From assembly GCA_016110215.1 (NCBI GenBank), contig JADWQD010000001.1, forward strand, positions 186,001 to 250,000: 64,000 bases of DNA, written 5' to 3'. Shown piece by piece: positions 10,666-20,973 of the stretch (positions within the stretch are counted from its first letter, which is position 1; each line of letters opens with the position of its first letter). Both the position numbers and the translations under genes were made by a program. Below the pieces are notes generated by a model. The model searched no databases, was not told where the DNA came from, and saw only the letters and a program-made list of their open reading frames with translations. Source of the DNA: Capronia americana. Its lineage: Eukaryota; Ascomycota; Eurotiomycetes; Chaetothyriales; Herpotrichiellaceae.

Positions 10666-13600
10666 ATGGATACTAACCTATCCGCCCGCTTGGATGAGCT
10701 GCAGTTGGCAGGCCCAGACATGCTCATTGACGGTTACGATCAGTACAACCAGCAAGACAACGAAGTCGTCAACATCTCTCCCGATGATGGTTCAGAGGAA
10801 CAAGCAGAGGCGCTGCCGCGTGCCGATGATTGTATGTGCCATTCCACCGTCAATACCCCTCCTCTTAGCCGAGTCTCGAACTAACGTCACCTACAGTCGA
10901 GGCGATGAAACGCCATGTCCTCGTCGACCTCCCCGATACCGAGACCGAAGCAGAAACATATCACACTTGGCATATAGAAAAATGGCGGACGCTGTCGAGG
11001 AGAGAGCATGGGCCTGTGTTCGAATGCGGCGGCCATCCCTGGAGGGTACTGTTCTTCCCATACGGCAACCAGGTTGATTGTGCGTCCTTCTACCTGGAAC
11101 ATGGCTTCGAGAATGATCCGCCGCCGGACTGGTATGCATGCGTGCAGTTTTCTCTCGTCCTATGGAACCCGAACGATCCCACACTTTACCGGACACATAC
11201 CGCCACTCATCGGTTCAATGCAAAAGAGGGCGACTGGGGCTTCACAAGATTTGTTGAGCTGAGGAAGGCCTTCCATCAGCCTTGGGAGGAAGGGTCGAGG
11301 CTTCTGGTCGAGAATGACGAAGCAAAACTGACCGCGTACGTCCGCATCATCAAAGATCCTACCGGTGTATTGTGGCACAACTTCGAAGGGTATGACTCCA
11401 AGAAGGAGACGGGCATGGTAGGCCTGAAGAACCAAGGTGCAACTTGCTACCTGAATTCGCTCCTTCAGTCCTTATACTTTACCAATTTGTTTCGCAAAGC
11501 CGTCTATCAAATTCCCACCGAGCACGAGGCCACCCGGAGTAACAGTGCCTGGACTCTGCAGCGGTTATTCTACAGGTTGCAGAAGGACAAGTTTGCGGTC
11601 TCAACCAACGAGCTGACGGCGTCGTTTGGCTGGGACACCCGGCAGATCTTCGAACAGCAAGATGTCCAAGAGTTATCCCGGATATTGATGGAGGTCCTGG
11701 AGAAGAAGATGAAGGGCACACCGGCAGAGAGGACATTGCCAGAGCTCTTTGTTGGTAAGACCAAAACATACATCTCTTGCATAAATGTCGACTTCGAGTC
11801 CTCAAGGATAGAGGAGTTCTGGGATATCCAGCTGAATGTTCGAGGAAACAAGAATCTTCACGAGAGCTTCATGGATTACATCCAGGTCGAGACATTGGAG
11901 GGCGAAAACAAGTACGACGCCGGCCAGCCATATGGCCTTCAGGATGCCCGGAAAGGTGTTATTTTTGAATCGTTCCCGCCTGTGTTACACCTACAGCTGA
12001 AGCGATTCGAATACGACGTTAACCGAGACGCCATGATGAAGGTCAATGACAGACACGAATTTCCCGAAGAATTTGATGCATCGCTTTACCTGTCTGACGA
12101 AGCTAAGGCCGCATCAACCGAGCCGTGGCACTATCAATTGCATGGCGTGCTGGTGCATAGCGGCGATTTCAATGCCGGCCATTACTATGCTTTCCTGAAG
12201 CCCGCCAAGGACGGATTCTTTTACAAGTTTGACGATGACCGTGTAACACGATCAACCATGAAGGAGGTGCTGGAAGAAAATTATGGCGGAGAGTATGCGA
12301 ATGTTGCAAATGGCGGGCTCGGCCAACGACAGCCATACATGCGCGGGTACTCCACGAAACGTTCCATGAACGCCTACATGCTGGTCTACATCCGGAAGAG
12401 CAGGCTAGATGAGGTGCTTCTTGATGTCACCGAATCCGACATTCCTTCTCACATTGAAGGAAGAATTTCTGAGGAACAGGCCGAGCTTGCGCGGAAGAAG
12501 AAAGAGCGAGAAGAAGCTCATCTCTATATGAACATTGGGCTGATTACAGAACGAACTTTCCAAGCTCATCATGGTTTCGACTTGACGAGCTACGATCTTG
12601 AACAATCAGATCCAGCCAGCGCTCAAATCCACCGACTATTGCGAACCACCAAGGTGAGTGACTTTGCCAACACCATTGCGAAGGAGCTTGGACTAGGTCC
12701 GGACCAAGTCAGATTCTGGGTCATGGTTGGCCGACAGAACAAGACAAACCGTCCCGATCAGCCCATTCGTGATGTCGATATTACCATGGAGGAAGCGATG
12801 AACAAGTACGGCTCAAGAGGCCGGCCGTTTTATCTGTGGGCTGAAAATGGACCAAAGGGTGATGACGGCAAAGTTTCGTGGCCGGATACTACACAAGCTG
12901 CGGGTGGAAATTCTCCAATCCTTGTGTTCCTCAAGTATTTCGACGTCAAGGCCCAGTCGCTGTCTGGAATTGGTCATGTCTATGTCAGGAAACTTGACAA
13001 GGTACAAGAGATTGCACCTCAGATCAACAAATTGATGCAGTGGGATCCAAACACGCCAATTCTCTTGTTCGAAGAGATCAAATTCTCGATGATCGAAGCT
13101 ATGAAGCCAAAGCAGACCTTCCAGCAATCCGAAATCCAAGATGGCGACATCATTTGTTTCCAGCAAAACATCCCTGACCTTGACCCGTCCACAACCACAT
13201 ATACCGATGCCCGACAGTACTACGACTACCTGCTCAATAGAATACCCGTCAGCTTCTATCCAAAACCTGGCACCGAAGGAGAATCGTTTGTATTATCTCT
13301 CAGCAAGAAGATGACCTACGACCAATTCTCTCAGAAGGTGGGAGAATACCTCAAAGTCGACCCGACCCACATCCGCTTTGCCACCATCAGCGCGACCAAC
13401 AATAAGATAAAGATGTGGCTCAAACGTGGAATGAATTACAACTTGCAGCAAATCCTACAGTCTCAGTTCAGCTCCTATGGTGGGTATGCCACGCATCGCG
13501 GCGACGCACTGTATTTTGAGGTCCTGGAAACGAGTCTTGCCGATTACGAGACAAAGAAGATCATGAAAGTGATCTGGCTCAGTGACGGCATCAGCAAAGA

Positions 13601-14207
13601 GGTAGGTCTTTCGTCCATCTCCCCTGAGGTACCACTTACTAACTGGGCGCAGGAACCTCTAGAAATTCTCGTCGCCAAGAACGGCATTATCGGTGACTTG
13701 ATCGCCGGCATTGCGAAGAAACTGAGTTTGGATGAGCAGACAGCCCGGAACGTGCGCGTCCTGGAAGTCCACGGCGGCAAGATTCACAAGGAGTTGATAG
13801 AGGATTTCAACGTCGTTGGTGTCAACGAGTTTACCACGTTGTACGCCGAGAAGATTCCCGATGAAGAATTGAACGCTTCAGAGGACGATCGGTTCATTTA
13901 CTGTTATCACTTCGACAAGGAAGCCAACAAGCCCCATGGCGTTCCCTTCAAGTTTCTACTGAAACCCGGCGAGCCGCTGAAAGAAACGAAAGAACGAATC
14001 AGCAAGCGGACCGGTATCAAGGGCAAGCTTCTGCAACAGATCAAGTTCGCCTTGGTGTCGAGAGCCCCATATGGCAAACCGAGATACGTCGAAGATGATG
14101 ATGTTATCTCTGATCTTATTCAGGATGGCGACGATATGCTCGGTTTGGATCACGTCAACAAGGCACGCAATTTCTGGGGCCGGGCAGAAGGGATGTTCAT
14201 TCGGTAG
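10666..14207 (+). CDS. ubp15: Ubiquitin carboxyl-terminal hydrolase, Ubp15/USP7 (HAUSP) type
   Basis: Predicted CDS join(10666..10831,10897..13601,13653..14207), 1141 aa. A deubiquitinase of the USP family, cleaving ubiquitin from substrates. Domain order: a TRAF-like MATH substrate-binding domain (about residues 60-190), then the USP catalytic domain. The Cys box is GLKNQGATCYLNSLLQSLYF (Cys near residue 239) and the His box is HSGDFNAGHYYAF (near residue 483). Next comes a long C-terminal array of ubiquitin-like domains. This is the USP7 architecture and length (about 1,100-1,150 aa). The first intron (10832-10896) is clear. A second, 51-bp intron (13602-13652) is a multiple of three with no stop, so the frame also reads through. 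Skipping it gives GISKE-EPLEILVAKNG, which fits the family better. The start is the ATG at 10666 (MDTNLSARLDELQLAG). Confidence 0.95.
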
Positions 14208-14874
14208 ATCCGGCAGACGCGAACATGGACATCCCCATCGACATATTCTTACAACTGTTGCCACCGACAACAAGAATCAGAGCAGCCTCCACACATCCTT
14301 CCGACTTACCGGCTGTCACCCAGTCTGGCGAACAGTCTTCAACCAACCCCAGCCGGACGTATCGCAGGTAGCGGACGGGTTCAGCGGATGCAAATAGGCT
14401 TTTCGAGTGGGCAAGCGCTTTCATGTTCATATCGATAGCCTCTGTAAACATATCAGCCGACTATTACCGAGGAGAGGAAAGGGGGTGGGATGTACGCGTG
14501 GTGGAGAGAATCCGAGTGTCGGATAGGCTTGGGTTGTTGAGGACAAGGCAGGGAGGCTGCTGCTTGCGAGAATTGGACGGACAGGTCAGCAGTCCGCACT
14601 GCATTCGGCTTGTACGCCGTGAAACCATAACCAACACACGTAGAGACGAGACGAGATCATGCTTTATGGCATCATGAGAAACTATTGTAAGGACGATTGC
14701 ATGAACCCGTCGATGTAGCATCTTTGAGTTTGAATAGCTTATCCTTGACTGACTTGCCATGGAGAGAAATCTCTCTCAATCGTGCACGTTGGTCTGCATA
14801 GTAGGTGTACTTGAACACAGTGTCTTCATTCAAAGGTCGACATGTGAGGTGGAGCAGCGTTTACGAGGGAGAAA
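14208..14874. other. Intergenic, convergent
   Basis: This 667-bp gap lies between the 3' ends of the deubiquitinase and the A-T-R reductase. Only short non-conserved open frames are present. Confidence 0.4.
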
Positions 14875-17800
14875 TCAGACATTCTGCTTGACCCATTGCC
14901 ACAACTTAAGGACATACTCCTCAGTCACCGCACCCTCACATTCACGAAGGCACGGCATCCGCTCGTACGTTCCCGACATCTCATACCCCGGTGCCGTTGC
15001 GGCTGCCGTGGCTGTTGCTACCTCCTGCGTGGCTGGCACCGTCTTTCTTCTCCTGTTCATCATCTCCACTTCCTCACGACTATCTGGTCGATTGCCATTG
15101 CCATTGCCATTGCGCATTTCATGTCGACCGGACGACGTTACCGCCGCAGCGTGCGACGACGACGACGACGACGACGACGCGTCGGTAACATCCAAACCAT
15201 ACGCCCCCTTCCAGAAGGGCAACAATTTCAAGCTGGGATGGTTGCGCTTCCATGCATCGCGACTCTCGTGGAGGGTTTCGAGACGCGAGAGCCACGCATC
15301 GACGCTGACGGTTTGGAACGACGCTTCCTGCCGGGACAGCCAGCGTAGGAGATGGTGAGACCAGGTGATGGCCCGGGAGGGGTTGAGGATGTGGTGGACC
15401 GGCAGGGTGCCGCGTTCAGTCGCTTCCACTGCTTTAGATTCTCTGGCGTGGGCTGGAGTTGTGGGAGCAGGAGCGGAGTTGGTGGAGTGGTTGCTTTGGT
15501 TTGCTGTTTTTCTTTCCTCGCCCTCCTCCTCCTCCTCCTCCTCCTCCTCCTCCTCCTCCTCCTCCTCCTCCTCCTCCTCCTCCTTCTCCAGGACGCCATC
15601 CTCGACATCTCCGACGATGTCCTCGACAAACGCCCGCGCGGCAATGTCGACGGGCAACCACGCCAGCACCTCCCCGTCTTGGACGCCTCGGGCTTTCCTC
15701 GCGCTGTCCAAATCAGGGAGCACGCCCGTGGCTTTCGCACTGGCCAGCATGAGTGGGTATGCTTCACTGGCGGACCAGACCCCTGTGTCTTGCGCGCCGC
15801 TTAACTGGCCGACCCGTGCGATGTAAATGCGGCCTCTCAGGCGTGTCCTTGCGTGGGCGTGCCAGCACATCCGTTCGGCCACCCACTTGGAGCGGGCGTA
15901 GCCTGTCGGTCCGGCCACGGATGTGTCTCCGTCGTCGACGAGGGCTCGCTCCGGTACGACTCCGTCGTAGTTCGACACGGCCGCGACGCTGGAGCAGAAT
16001 ATAATCCGCGGTGGACCGGTGTGTCCCTTTTTTGCAGGTCTCGGAGGTGACGACAGAGCAAAATCAATCAGATTCTTCAGGCCCGCGAGGTGCGTTGGTG
16101 CGAATGATCGGAGTGGCTGTAGGAAGTTGACACTCCATGCTAGATGGACTATCACGTCGACAGACTCGCTCAATGCCCTGTACTCGACTTGAGAGAGCCC
16201 GAGGCGCGGATCTGAGAGTTTACAGTTGTAGATCTGGACTTTCGTGTCGAAGTCTAGTGGGACAGGGAGACAGCGTGAAGAGAGAGCGTTCAAAACGCGC
16301 CCGCGCCGTAACGATGGTGTGGCGCCCCGGACGAGAAGGTAGATTCTTGATATACGCTCGCTAGAAACGAGCTGTGAGAGGATGAGCGCCCCAAGGGATC
16401 CGGTCGGTCCTGTGAGCAGGACTCGTGTCCCGATCGGGCTCTGCAGAGATGGCAGCGGCCCTGGGGAGGAGCATGTAGAACAAACAAGGCGAGGATGAGG
16501 ATCGTTGAACACGCTATACTCCTTAGCTAGATCGAGCATCAGGCAGGTCTGCTCCCGTTCATCTTGCTCCCGGATCTTGAGGCAGTTGGCTTGTCCACCG
16601 GATCGGAGACGGAGCACGAGATCAGCGAGTCGGGATATTGTCCCAGCGTCCTGCACAATCGTCAACGGTAGGGTCGAAGTTCTTGGAATAAGGCCCAACA
16701 GGGCCTGGCGGATCTGTATGGCGGCGACGGAATCGATGCCGTAACTGAACAGGTCGGTCTGGTCCGCCAGTTCGACAGCCTTGTTGTCCTCACGGTTCCT
16801 CGCCTCGCCTGCAACTTTCATGACAATGTCGCGGATTGTTGTCGAGACGTCGGCATCGGGAACATCAATGCTGTAAGAAAGTCCCACCTCCGGAGCCATT
16901 TTCTCGTAAGCAGCGTTGATCTCTTCGCTGAATCGTTCTTCGGCCTTGCGGCGCAAGATTGTGCCTTTACTGCTCTTCTCGAGCCCGGGTTCAAGAAGAG
17001 GCATCGGGACGAGCATGCTTCGAGATATCCGTGCGTGGGACTGGTTATGTCGATTCAGCTTCTCGACCAGCGGGGCGACCTTGTCGATGAACTCCTCGTC
17101 AGTCATATTCCTGTTCATGGACGCCGCGGGATCTCGTGAACGAAAGAGCAAAGCGCCAGGATATGGCTTGCCGGTGCCGAATATCAGGACATCCTCGACC
17201 ACCGCCGAAGCCGACGCTCGAAGAGAATCCTCAAGTGGCGCGGGGTCGAATTTCTTCCCCGTAATGAGCGTCAATTGAGAATCCGCGCGGGAATGATACC
17301 GCCACGCGTGCGGGATCGAAGGATGGGGAGCGAAGAGGTCGGCCGTGGCGAATGAGCCGTCGTCGCGGTTGCGCTTCGCCATGTGAGGCCAGCCGGGTTG
17401 GATGATCAGCTCGGAGAGCCCGTCTTCGCGGGGCTCGAAGCGAAGATGGTTGTCCTCTGCGGCGGGAGAAGAGGAGGATCTGAGATACTCCCACTGCTTG
17501 TCCGTCGTGTACTCTCGGTGAGACGACATGAGGAAGCCGCACTCGGCGCTGCCGAAGCGCGATATGAGGTTCACCTTGTTCTGCACCAGCTTATCGCCCA
17601 CTTCGGCAGGCAGCGCAGCACCCCCAACACCAACGATGTCCATTTGTTGGAGATGCTTCAGACCGTCCTTGTCTTCCGCCATCATCTGCAGCACGTAGGG
17701 GACTGAGGAGAAGTATTTGACCTCGGAGACCCCCGCGGAGCTCTCACGTGCCGAAGTCGCTGCTGCTGCGATGTCCAAACATTTGCACACATTTGCGGCT

Positions 17801-18594
17801 GTGATGGGCAGCTCTTTTCCGGGGAAGAGCCATATCAACGCATTGCTTGACCACGCACGAAACAGATCGGCGACCCCGCCGTGATAAAGGGGTGTTGTAG
17901 TGAACGAGGCTTTACTCCTCTCATCTAACGTGGGAAGCACGCCGACTGCTGCTCTGTGTGATTGCGGGATGGGTTTCGGCATGCCCGTCGACGTGCCAGA
18001 GGTGTGATGCAGATATGCGACGTCGGTTTCCTGCATCGTGGCCGGAGGGGTGCTGACCCTGGTAGACGCACACTTGGTCACTTCGAAGATATTCTCGCCC
18101 ACGAACGGCGGGAGGAGAGCGTTCAAGAAGCCGCCTCCCAGCTTGGCCACCTCCGACGCGAGATCTTTGTATCCTTCATCGTAGATGAGATACGTCACAC
18201 CACATGCCTTGCAAAGCTGTGCCACCGCAGAGGCTGAGCATTGCGGTGCAATAAGAAGGACAGGGTGGCCCAGCCAGATGAGCGCCAGCCATGTGAAGAG
18301 GAAATTTGCCGAGCTCGGACAGAGCAAGGCCACCGTCTGGCCCTTATCCGCGGCGAGGACTTTCGACAAGCGGTCGGCGACAATGACAATCCCACGATGC
18401 ACACCCTCGAATGTAAAGACGTGTGACCTCCAAGACTGTGAGGCGTTCTCACTCACCTCGTAGAAGCCCACGGCCGGGCCATGGGGAACGGAGCGAGCCT
18501 TGTGCTCGACAAATTCGTTGATGGTCTCGTAGGACTTGCCGCTCCGATGGTGCACAGCCTGGCCCAGCGTGCAGGTGAAGTAGGTGGTGTCCAT
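14875..18594 (-). CDS. NRPS-like adenylate-forming carboxylic acid reductase (A-T-R)
   Basis: The protein is a single uninterrupted exon of 1239 aa from the ATG at 18594 (MDTTYFTCTLGQAV); the frame extends upstream only to a GTG. The enzyme activates a carboxylic acid as its adenylate, loads it on a phosphopantetheine arm and releases it by NADPH reduction. A domain (about 1-540): HHTSGTSTGMPKP (A3, about residue 200), SRFGSAECGF (A5), YHSRADSQLTLITGKKFDP (A7/A8). T domain: GIDSVAAIQIR, with the pantetheine Ser near 621. R domain: LLTGPTGSLG (about 725), RVGQLSG and YARSK (about 900). There is no condensation domain. The A4 stretch, PLYHGGVADLF, lacks the Asp that clamps a free amino group in amino-acid-activating domains, so a non-amino acid or N-substituted acid is likelier. 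Glu and Ser homopolymers interrupt the R domain. The gene lies 2.4 kb from the mycosporine genes. Confidence 0.9.
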   Translation of the reverse strand: MDTTYFTCTLGQAVHHRSGKSYETINEFVEHKARSVPHGPAVGFYEVSENASQSWRSHVFTFEGVHRGIVIVADRLSKVLAADKGQTVALLCPSSANFLFTWLALIWLGHPVLLIAPQCSASAVAQLCKACGVTYLIYDEGYKDLASEVAKLGGGFLNALLPPFVGENIFEVTKCASTRVSTPPATMQETDVAYLHHTSGTSTGMPKPIPQSHRAAVGVLPTLDERSKASFTTTPLYHGGVADLFRAWSSNALIWLFPGKELPITAANVCKCLDIAAAATSARESSAGVSEVKYFSSVPYVLQMMAEDKDGLKHLQQMDIVGVGGAALPAEVGDKLVQNKVNLISRFGSAECGFLMSSHREYTTDKQWEYLRSSSSPAAEDNHLRFEPREDGLSELIIQPGWPHMAKRNRDDGSFATADLFAPHPSIPHAWRYHSRADSQLTLITGKKFDPAPLEDSLRASASAVVEDVLIFGTGKPYPGALLFRSRDPAASMNRNMTDEEFIDKVAPLVEKLNRHNQSHARISRSMLVPMPLLEPGLEKSSKGTILRRKAEERFSEEINAAYEKMAPEVGLSYSIDVPDADVSTTIRDIVMKVAGEARNREDNKAVELADQTDLFSYGIDSVAAIQIRQALLGLIPRTSTLPLTIVQDAGTISRLADLVLRLRSGGQANCLKIREQDEREQTCLMLDLAKEYSVFNDPHPRLVCSTCSSPGPLPSLQSPIGTRVLLTGPTGSLGALILSQLVSSERISRIYLLVRGATPSLRRGRVLNALSSRCLPVPLDFDTKVQIYNCKLSDPRLGLSQVEYRALSESVDVIVHLAWSVNFLQPLRSFAPTHLAGLKNLIDFALSSPPRPAKKGHTGPPRIIFCSSVAAVSNYDGVVPERALVDDGDTSVAGPTGYARSKWVAERMCWHAHARTRLRGRIYIARVGQLSGAQDTGVWSASEAYPLMLASAKATGVLPDLDSARKARGVQDGEVLAWLPVDIAARAFVEDIVGDVEDGVLEKEEEEEEEEEEEEEEEEEEEEGEERKTANQSNHSTNSAPAPTTPAHARESKAVEATERGTLPVHHILNPSRAITWSHHLLRWLSRQEASFQTVSVDAWLSRLETLHESRDAWKRNHPSLKLLPFWKGAYGLDVTDASSSSSSSSHAAAVTSSGRHEMRNGNGNGNRPDSREEVEMMNRRRKTVPATQEVATATAAATAPGYEMSGTYERMPCLRECEGAVTEEYVLKLWQWVKQNV
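15155..15179 (+). repeat. (GAC)n microsatellite in coding sequence
   Basis: About eight GAC units encode a Ser run, read as TCG on the minus strand, near the C-terminus of the A-T-R reductase. An Asn/Gly repeat (GCCATT units) follows at about 15090-15110. Confidence 0.9.
15522..15583 (+). repeat. (CTC)n microsatellite encoding poly-Glu
   Basis: About 20 perfect CTC/GAG units encode an uninterrupted Glu tract (about residues 1004-1024) within the reductase domain of the A-T-R enzyme. Poly-Leu, poly-Ser, poly-Pro and poly-Gly frames on either strand here are artefacts of the same repeat. Confidence 0.97.
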
Positions 18595-19065
18595 TGTAAA
18601 TGTCGTGACAGAGGAGAAGCGCTTAGGGTCTCGCCTGATCACCCAGTCCTTGCTTCTGCATATCTATCTCTATCTCCTTGGATGTAGTGCGTCGCACGGT
18701 GGGCCATTATTCGAAGATGATGTCTCTGACATCATGACTGGCTCCACCCCCTGGTAATCACCCCTGCTGCAAGGTTGGATAATTTGGTCTTGAACTCGCC
18801 TCGACCACGTACAGCACAACCGCGGCATTGGTTCTGCTCTGAGATGGCATCAAGCTCAGCTGCGCGCAGGTACGTAACTTGTTGGAGAACGAAGACGCTG
18901 GCAACGCTGGAAACGCGAGCTAAAGTGTTTACCGTGGAGTAGGATATGTGGTGCCCGTGGCGTCCCTAATCTGGATTGGGAATGGATGGACGACATCCCC
19001 GCAAGGCTAGGAAAGCCAGGGAGAGCATTGCCTCTCTACATGAGCTATGATGGTGCATTTATTTT
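18595..19065. promoter_or_regulatory. Promoter region of the A-T-R reductase
   Basis: These 471 bp lie upstream of the reductase ATG. They contain pyrimidine/TATC-rich tracts near 18658-18680. No gene was seen. Confidence 0.4.
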
Positions 19066-19638
19066 CTAGTTACTCATTGACGAGACCTCCCCCATCGCCG
19101 GACTGCCATGGCCGCGCATTGGCAGGACGGCGAGAATGGTATCCCCAGTCAACGCTCCTCCCTGCGTGCTGTCTCGATCTAACTTTGGCAGATCAAATAG
19201 ATGCCCGCACAAGCTCGACAAAGTACCGACCATACAACGACCTTTTCTAATCAGAGGGTGGGAACTTCGCGGAGTCGGCGACCATTGCCCACGGTCTTCG
19301 GCCGAAGAGACAACATCGCTGCCTGCATTGCCAACGACAGCTGTTGCTGACAGACTATTCTGAGCTCCCTCGAGTCCCGTGTCAGCCCGTCCCTGGAGCT
19401 CATGAAGCTTGTCGCAGAAGGTCTGGAACTTCGGCCTTTTCGTGTGGTCGATCTGGAAACAAGATCCTACCAGGATCAACAGCTCTGCCGACAAGGCTTT
19501 GACCGAGTCGATCATCTTTGTTGATCTCGGCTTCCAAAAGTGTGAAATACTGTATTCAGCAACCGCTGGTGAAAGCTCCACCTCCCGTCCCGGGGGACCT
19601 TGATCGAGAAGAAATGTGGCTGGACGAGCCCAAGCCAT
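19066..19638 (-). pseudogene. Protein-kinase-like C-lobe fragment, probably decayed
   Basis: The first 90 or so codons resemble the end of a fungal protein kinase domain: GREVELSPAVAEYSIS, then a helix, then LILVGSCFQIDHTKRPKF (the late-lobe Arg-Pro motif). No glycine loop, catalytic HRD or DFG motif was found in the 1.3 kb upstream in any frame, and the start codon here is not convincing. The tail after about residue 95 looks unstructured. I read it as a remnant of a kinase or NACHT/kinase gene. A multi-exon gene whose other exons I failed to find is the alternative. Confidence 0.3.
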
Positions 19639-20973
19639 TGATCTTCCTTTTTGCCACGATGTCGATGACCACCAAATACTAAATTATTCCGAGTCGCGAC
19701 GTGCCCAGGGAAAAGTTGCAGGAGTTTATGGCTTGCACAAACGATCCCAGCTCGTTTCACGGTGACTAGGAAGCTGGATAAATACCATATCCGCTATACC
19801 GACGCCAGTGCCCAGTCGCTAAAATGGGCGAGTCCACAATCCCGCAAGTCCCGCATCTGGCCAGACGTGTTGACTCAAGCGGGAATAGGAGGACATCTTG
19901 AAATTGACGCGGTGACGTTGAGCCCACGCCCATGAGCGTTTTGGACGAGTCTCCGGTGTTGGGAATGCTCTCTGGAGTGGACCCAGTTGCGGTATCGAGG
20001 CCGCCTTCACAATCTACAAGGCTATGGTGCACTTCTTCTTCTTCTTCTTCTCGAAACTGACCTCTCTGAATCTTGTCATTGTCTTCTGCAGCAGCGTGTC
20101 ATCCCGCAAACCTCTCTTCTACGCATATGCCCTACTGCGAAGAGAGCATATCCGCTAATCTTTCAGGTTGCAATGCAGCAGCCCCTGGCGAAACATGCAC
20201 TCATGGTTGGATTGAAACACACGGCTCGGCTCGTGGAAAGTCGGTCGCGGAGCTGCGAGAGTGCCCCTAAAATCGCCAGTTGAAAGCCGGAAGTGCCGGG
20301 CGGCAACGAGCAGTTTTTGGGGGGCCGAGCTAGACAGGGCGAGGTCAATCGGCGCGGGTATTATAATACTGTACTTGATGGAAGGCCGCCCGCCCGCCCG
20401 CCTGTCTGTAGGAATAGATTAGATGCTGTCCTCTTCGCTCTAGAATAGGACAGGACTTGTGTAGCTCTTCCCTGACGGACGTGTACTTGTACAGTGACCT
20501 GTTGGCCATAATCAAAGAATGATTAATTACCGGACTGACCTGACAACAGTTTTGTGGTGGGAGAGGATTAATATTAGGGAGGAGGAGGAGGGGACGCCTC
20601 CAGGGTTTGATATTCCATGACTATTAGGGATTGACGATAGTTACTGTACTTGACGTTTTGCGTCAACGGTAGGTGATGACAATTTGCCATTTTCCATTGA
20701 TGTGTTGAGCGAAGGTCGGTCGCATGACCCGTGCCCTGAGATCTTTTCGTCCCGTGTGCAGCAGAAAGGGAAGGCATCAGTCAATTGTGAAGGTGCATAG
20801 CTCACAAAGCAACAACGGAAAAGAGCCGACAACACCTATCGACCCAGTCTACCAGTGAATAGTCCTTAGATGATTGGTTAATATATTTGGCTGGATAAGA
20901 TGGGAAGACTCTCTAGACTCGGAGAGCTGGAGATCTATTACTACCAAATATTGCGCACGCAGATTTGTGTTGC
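19639..20973. other. Intergenic with simple repeats
   Basis: About 1.3 kb without a supported gene. It contains a TTC run at 20036-20051 and a CCCG run near 20387-20402. It forms the 3' flank of the cyclase gene. Confidence 0.4.

Noticed and set aside
10439..11077. 212-codon plus-strand frame at the start of the deubiquitinase
   Set aside because: Out of frame with the MATH/USP coding sequence and crosses its first intron.
15228..15826. Open frames rich in Arg, Leu, Ser, Pro or Gly on both strands
   Set aside because: They exist only because the (CTC)n repeat lacks stops in every frame. The true frame is the A-T-R reductase.
14875..18594. A-T-R protein as a true peptide synthetase or as the lysine-pathway aminoadipate reductase
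   Set aside because: There is no condensation domain, and the A domain lacks an amino-clamping Asp. The lysine enzyme is longer and has a different N-terminus. Clustered context also argues against housekeeping.
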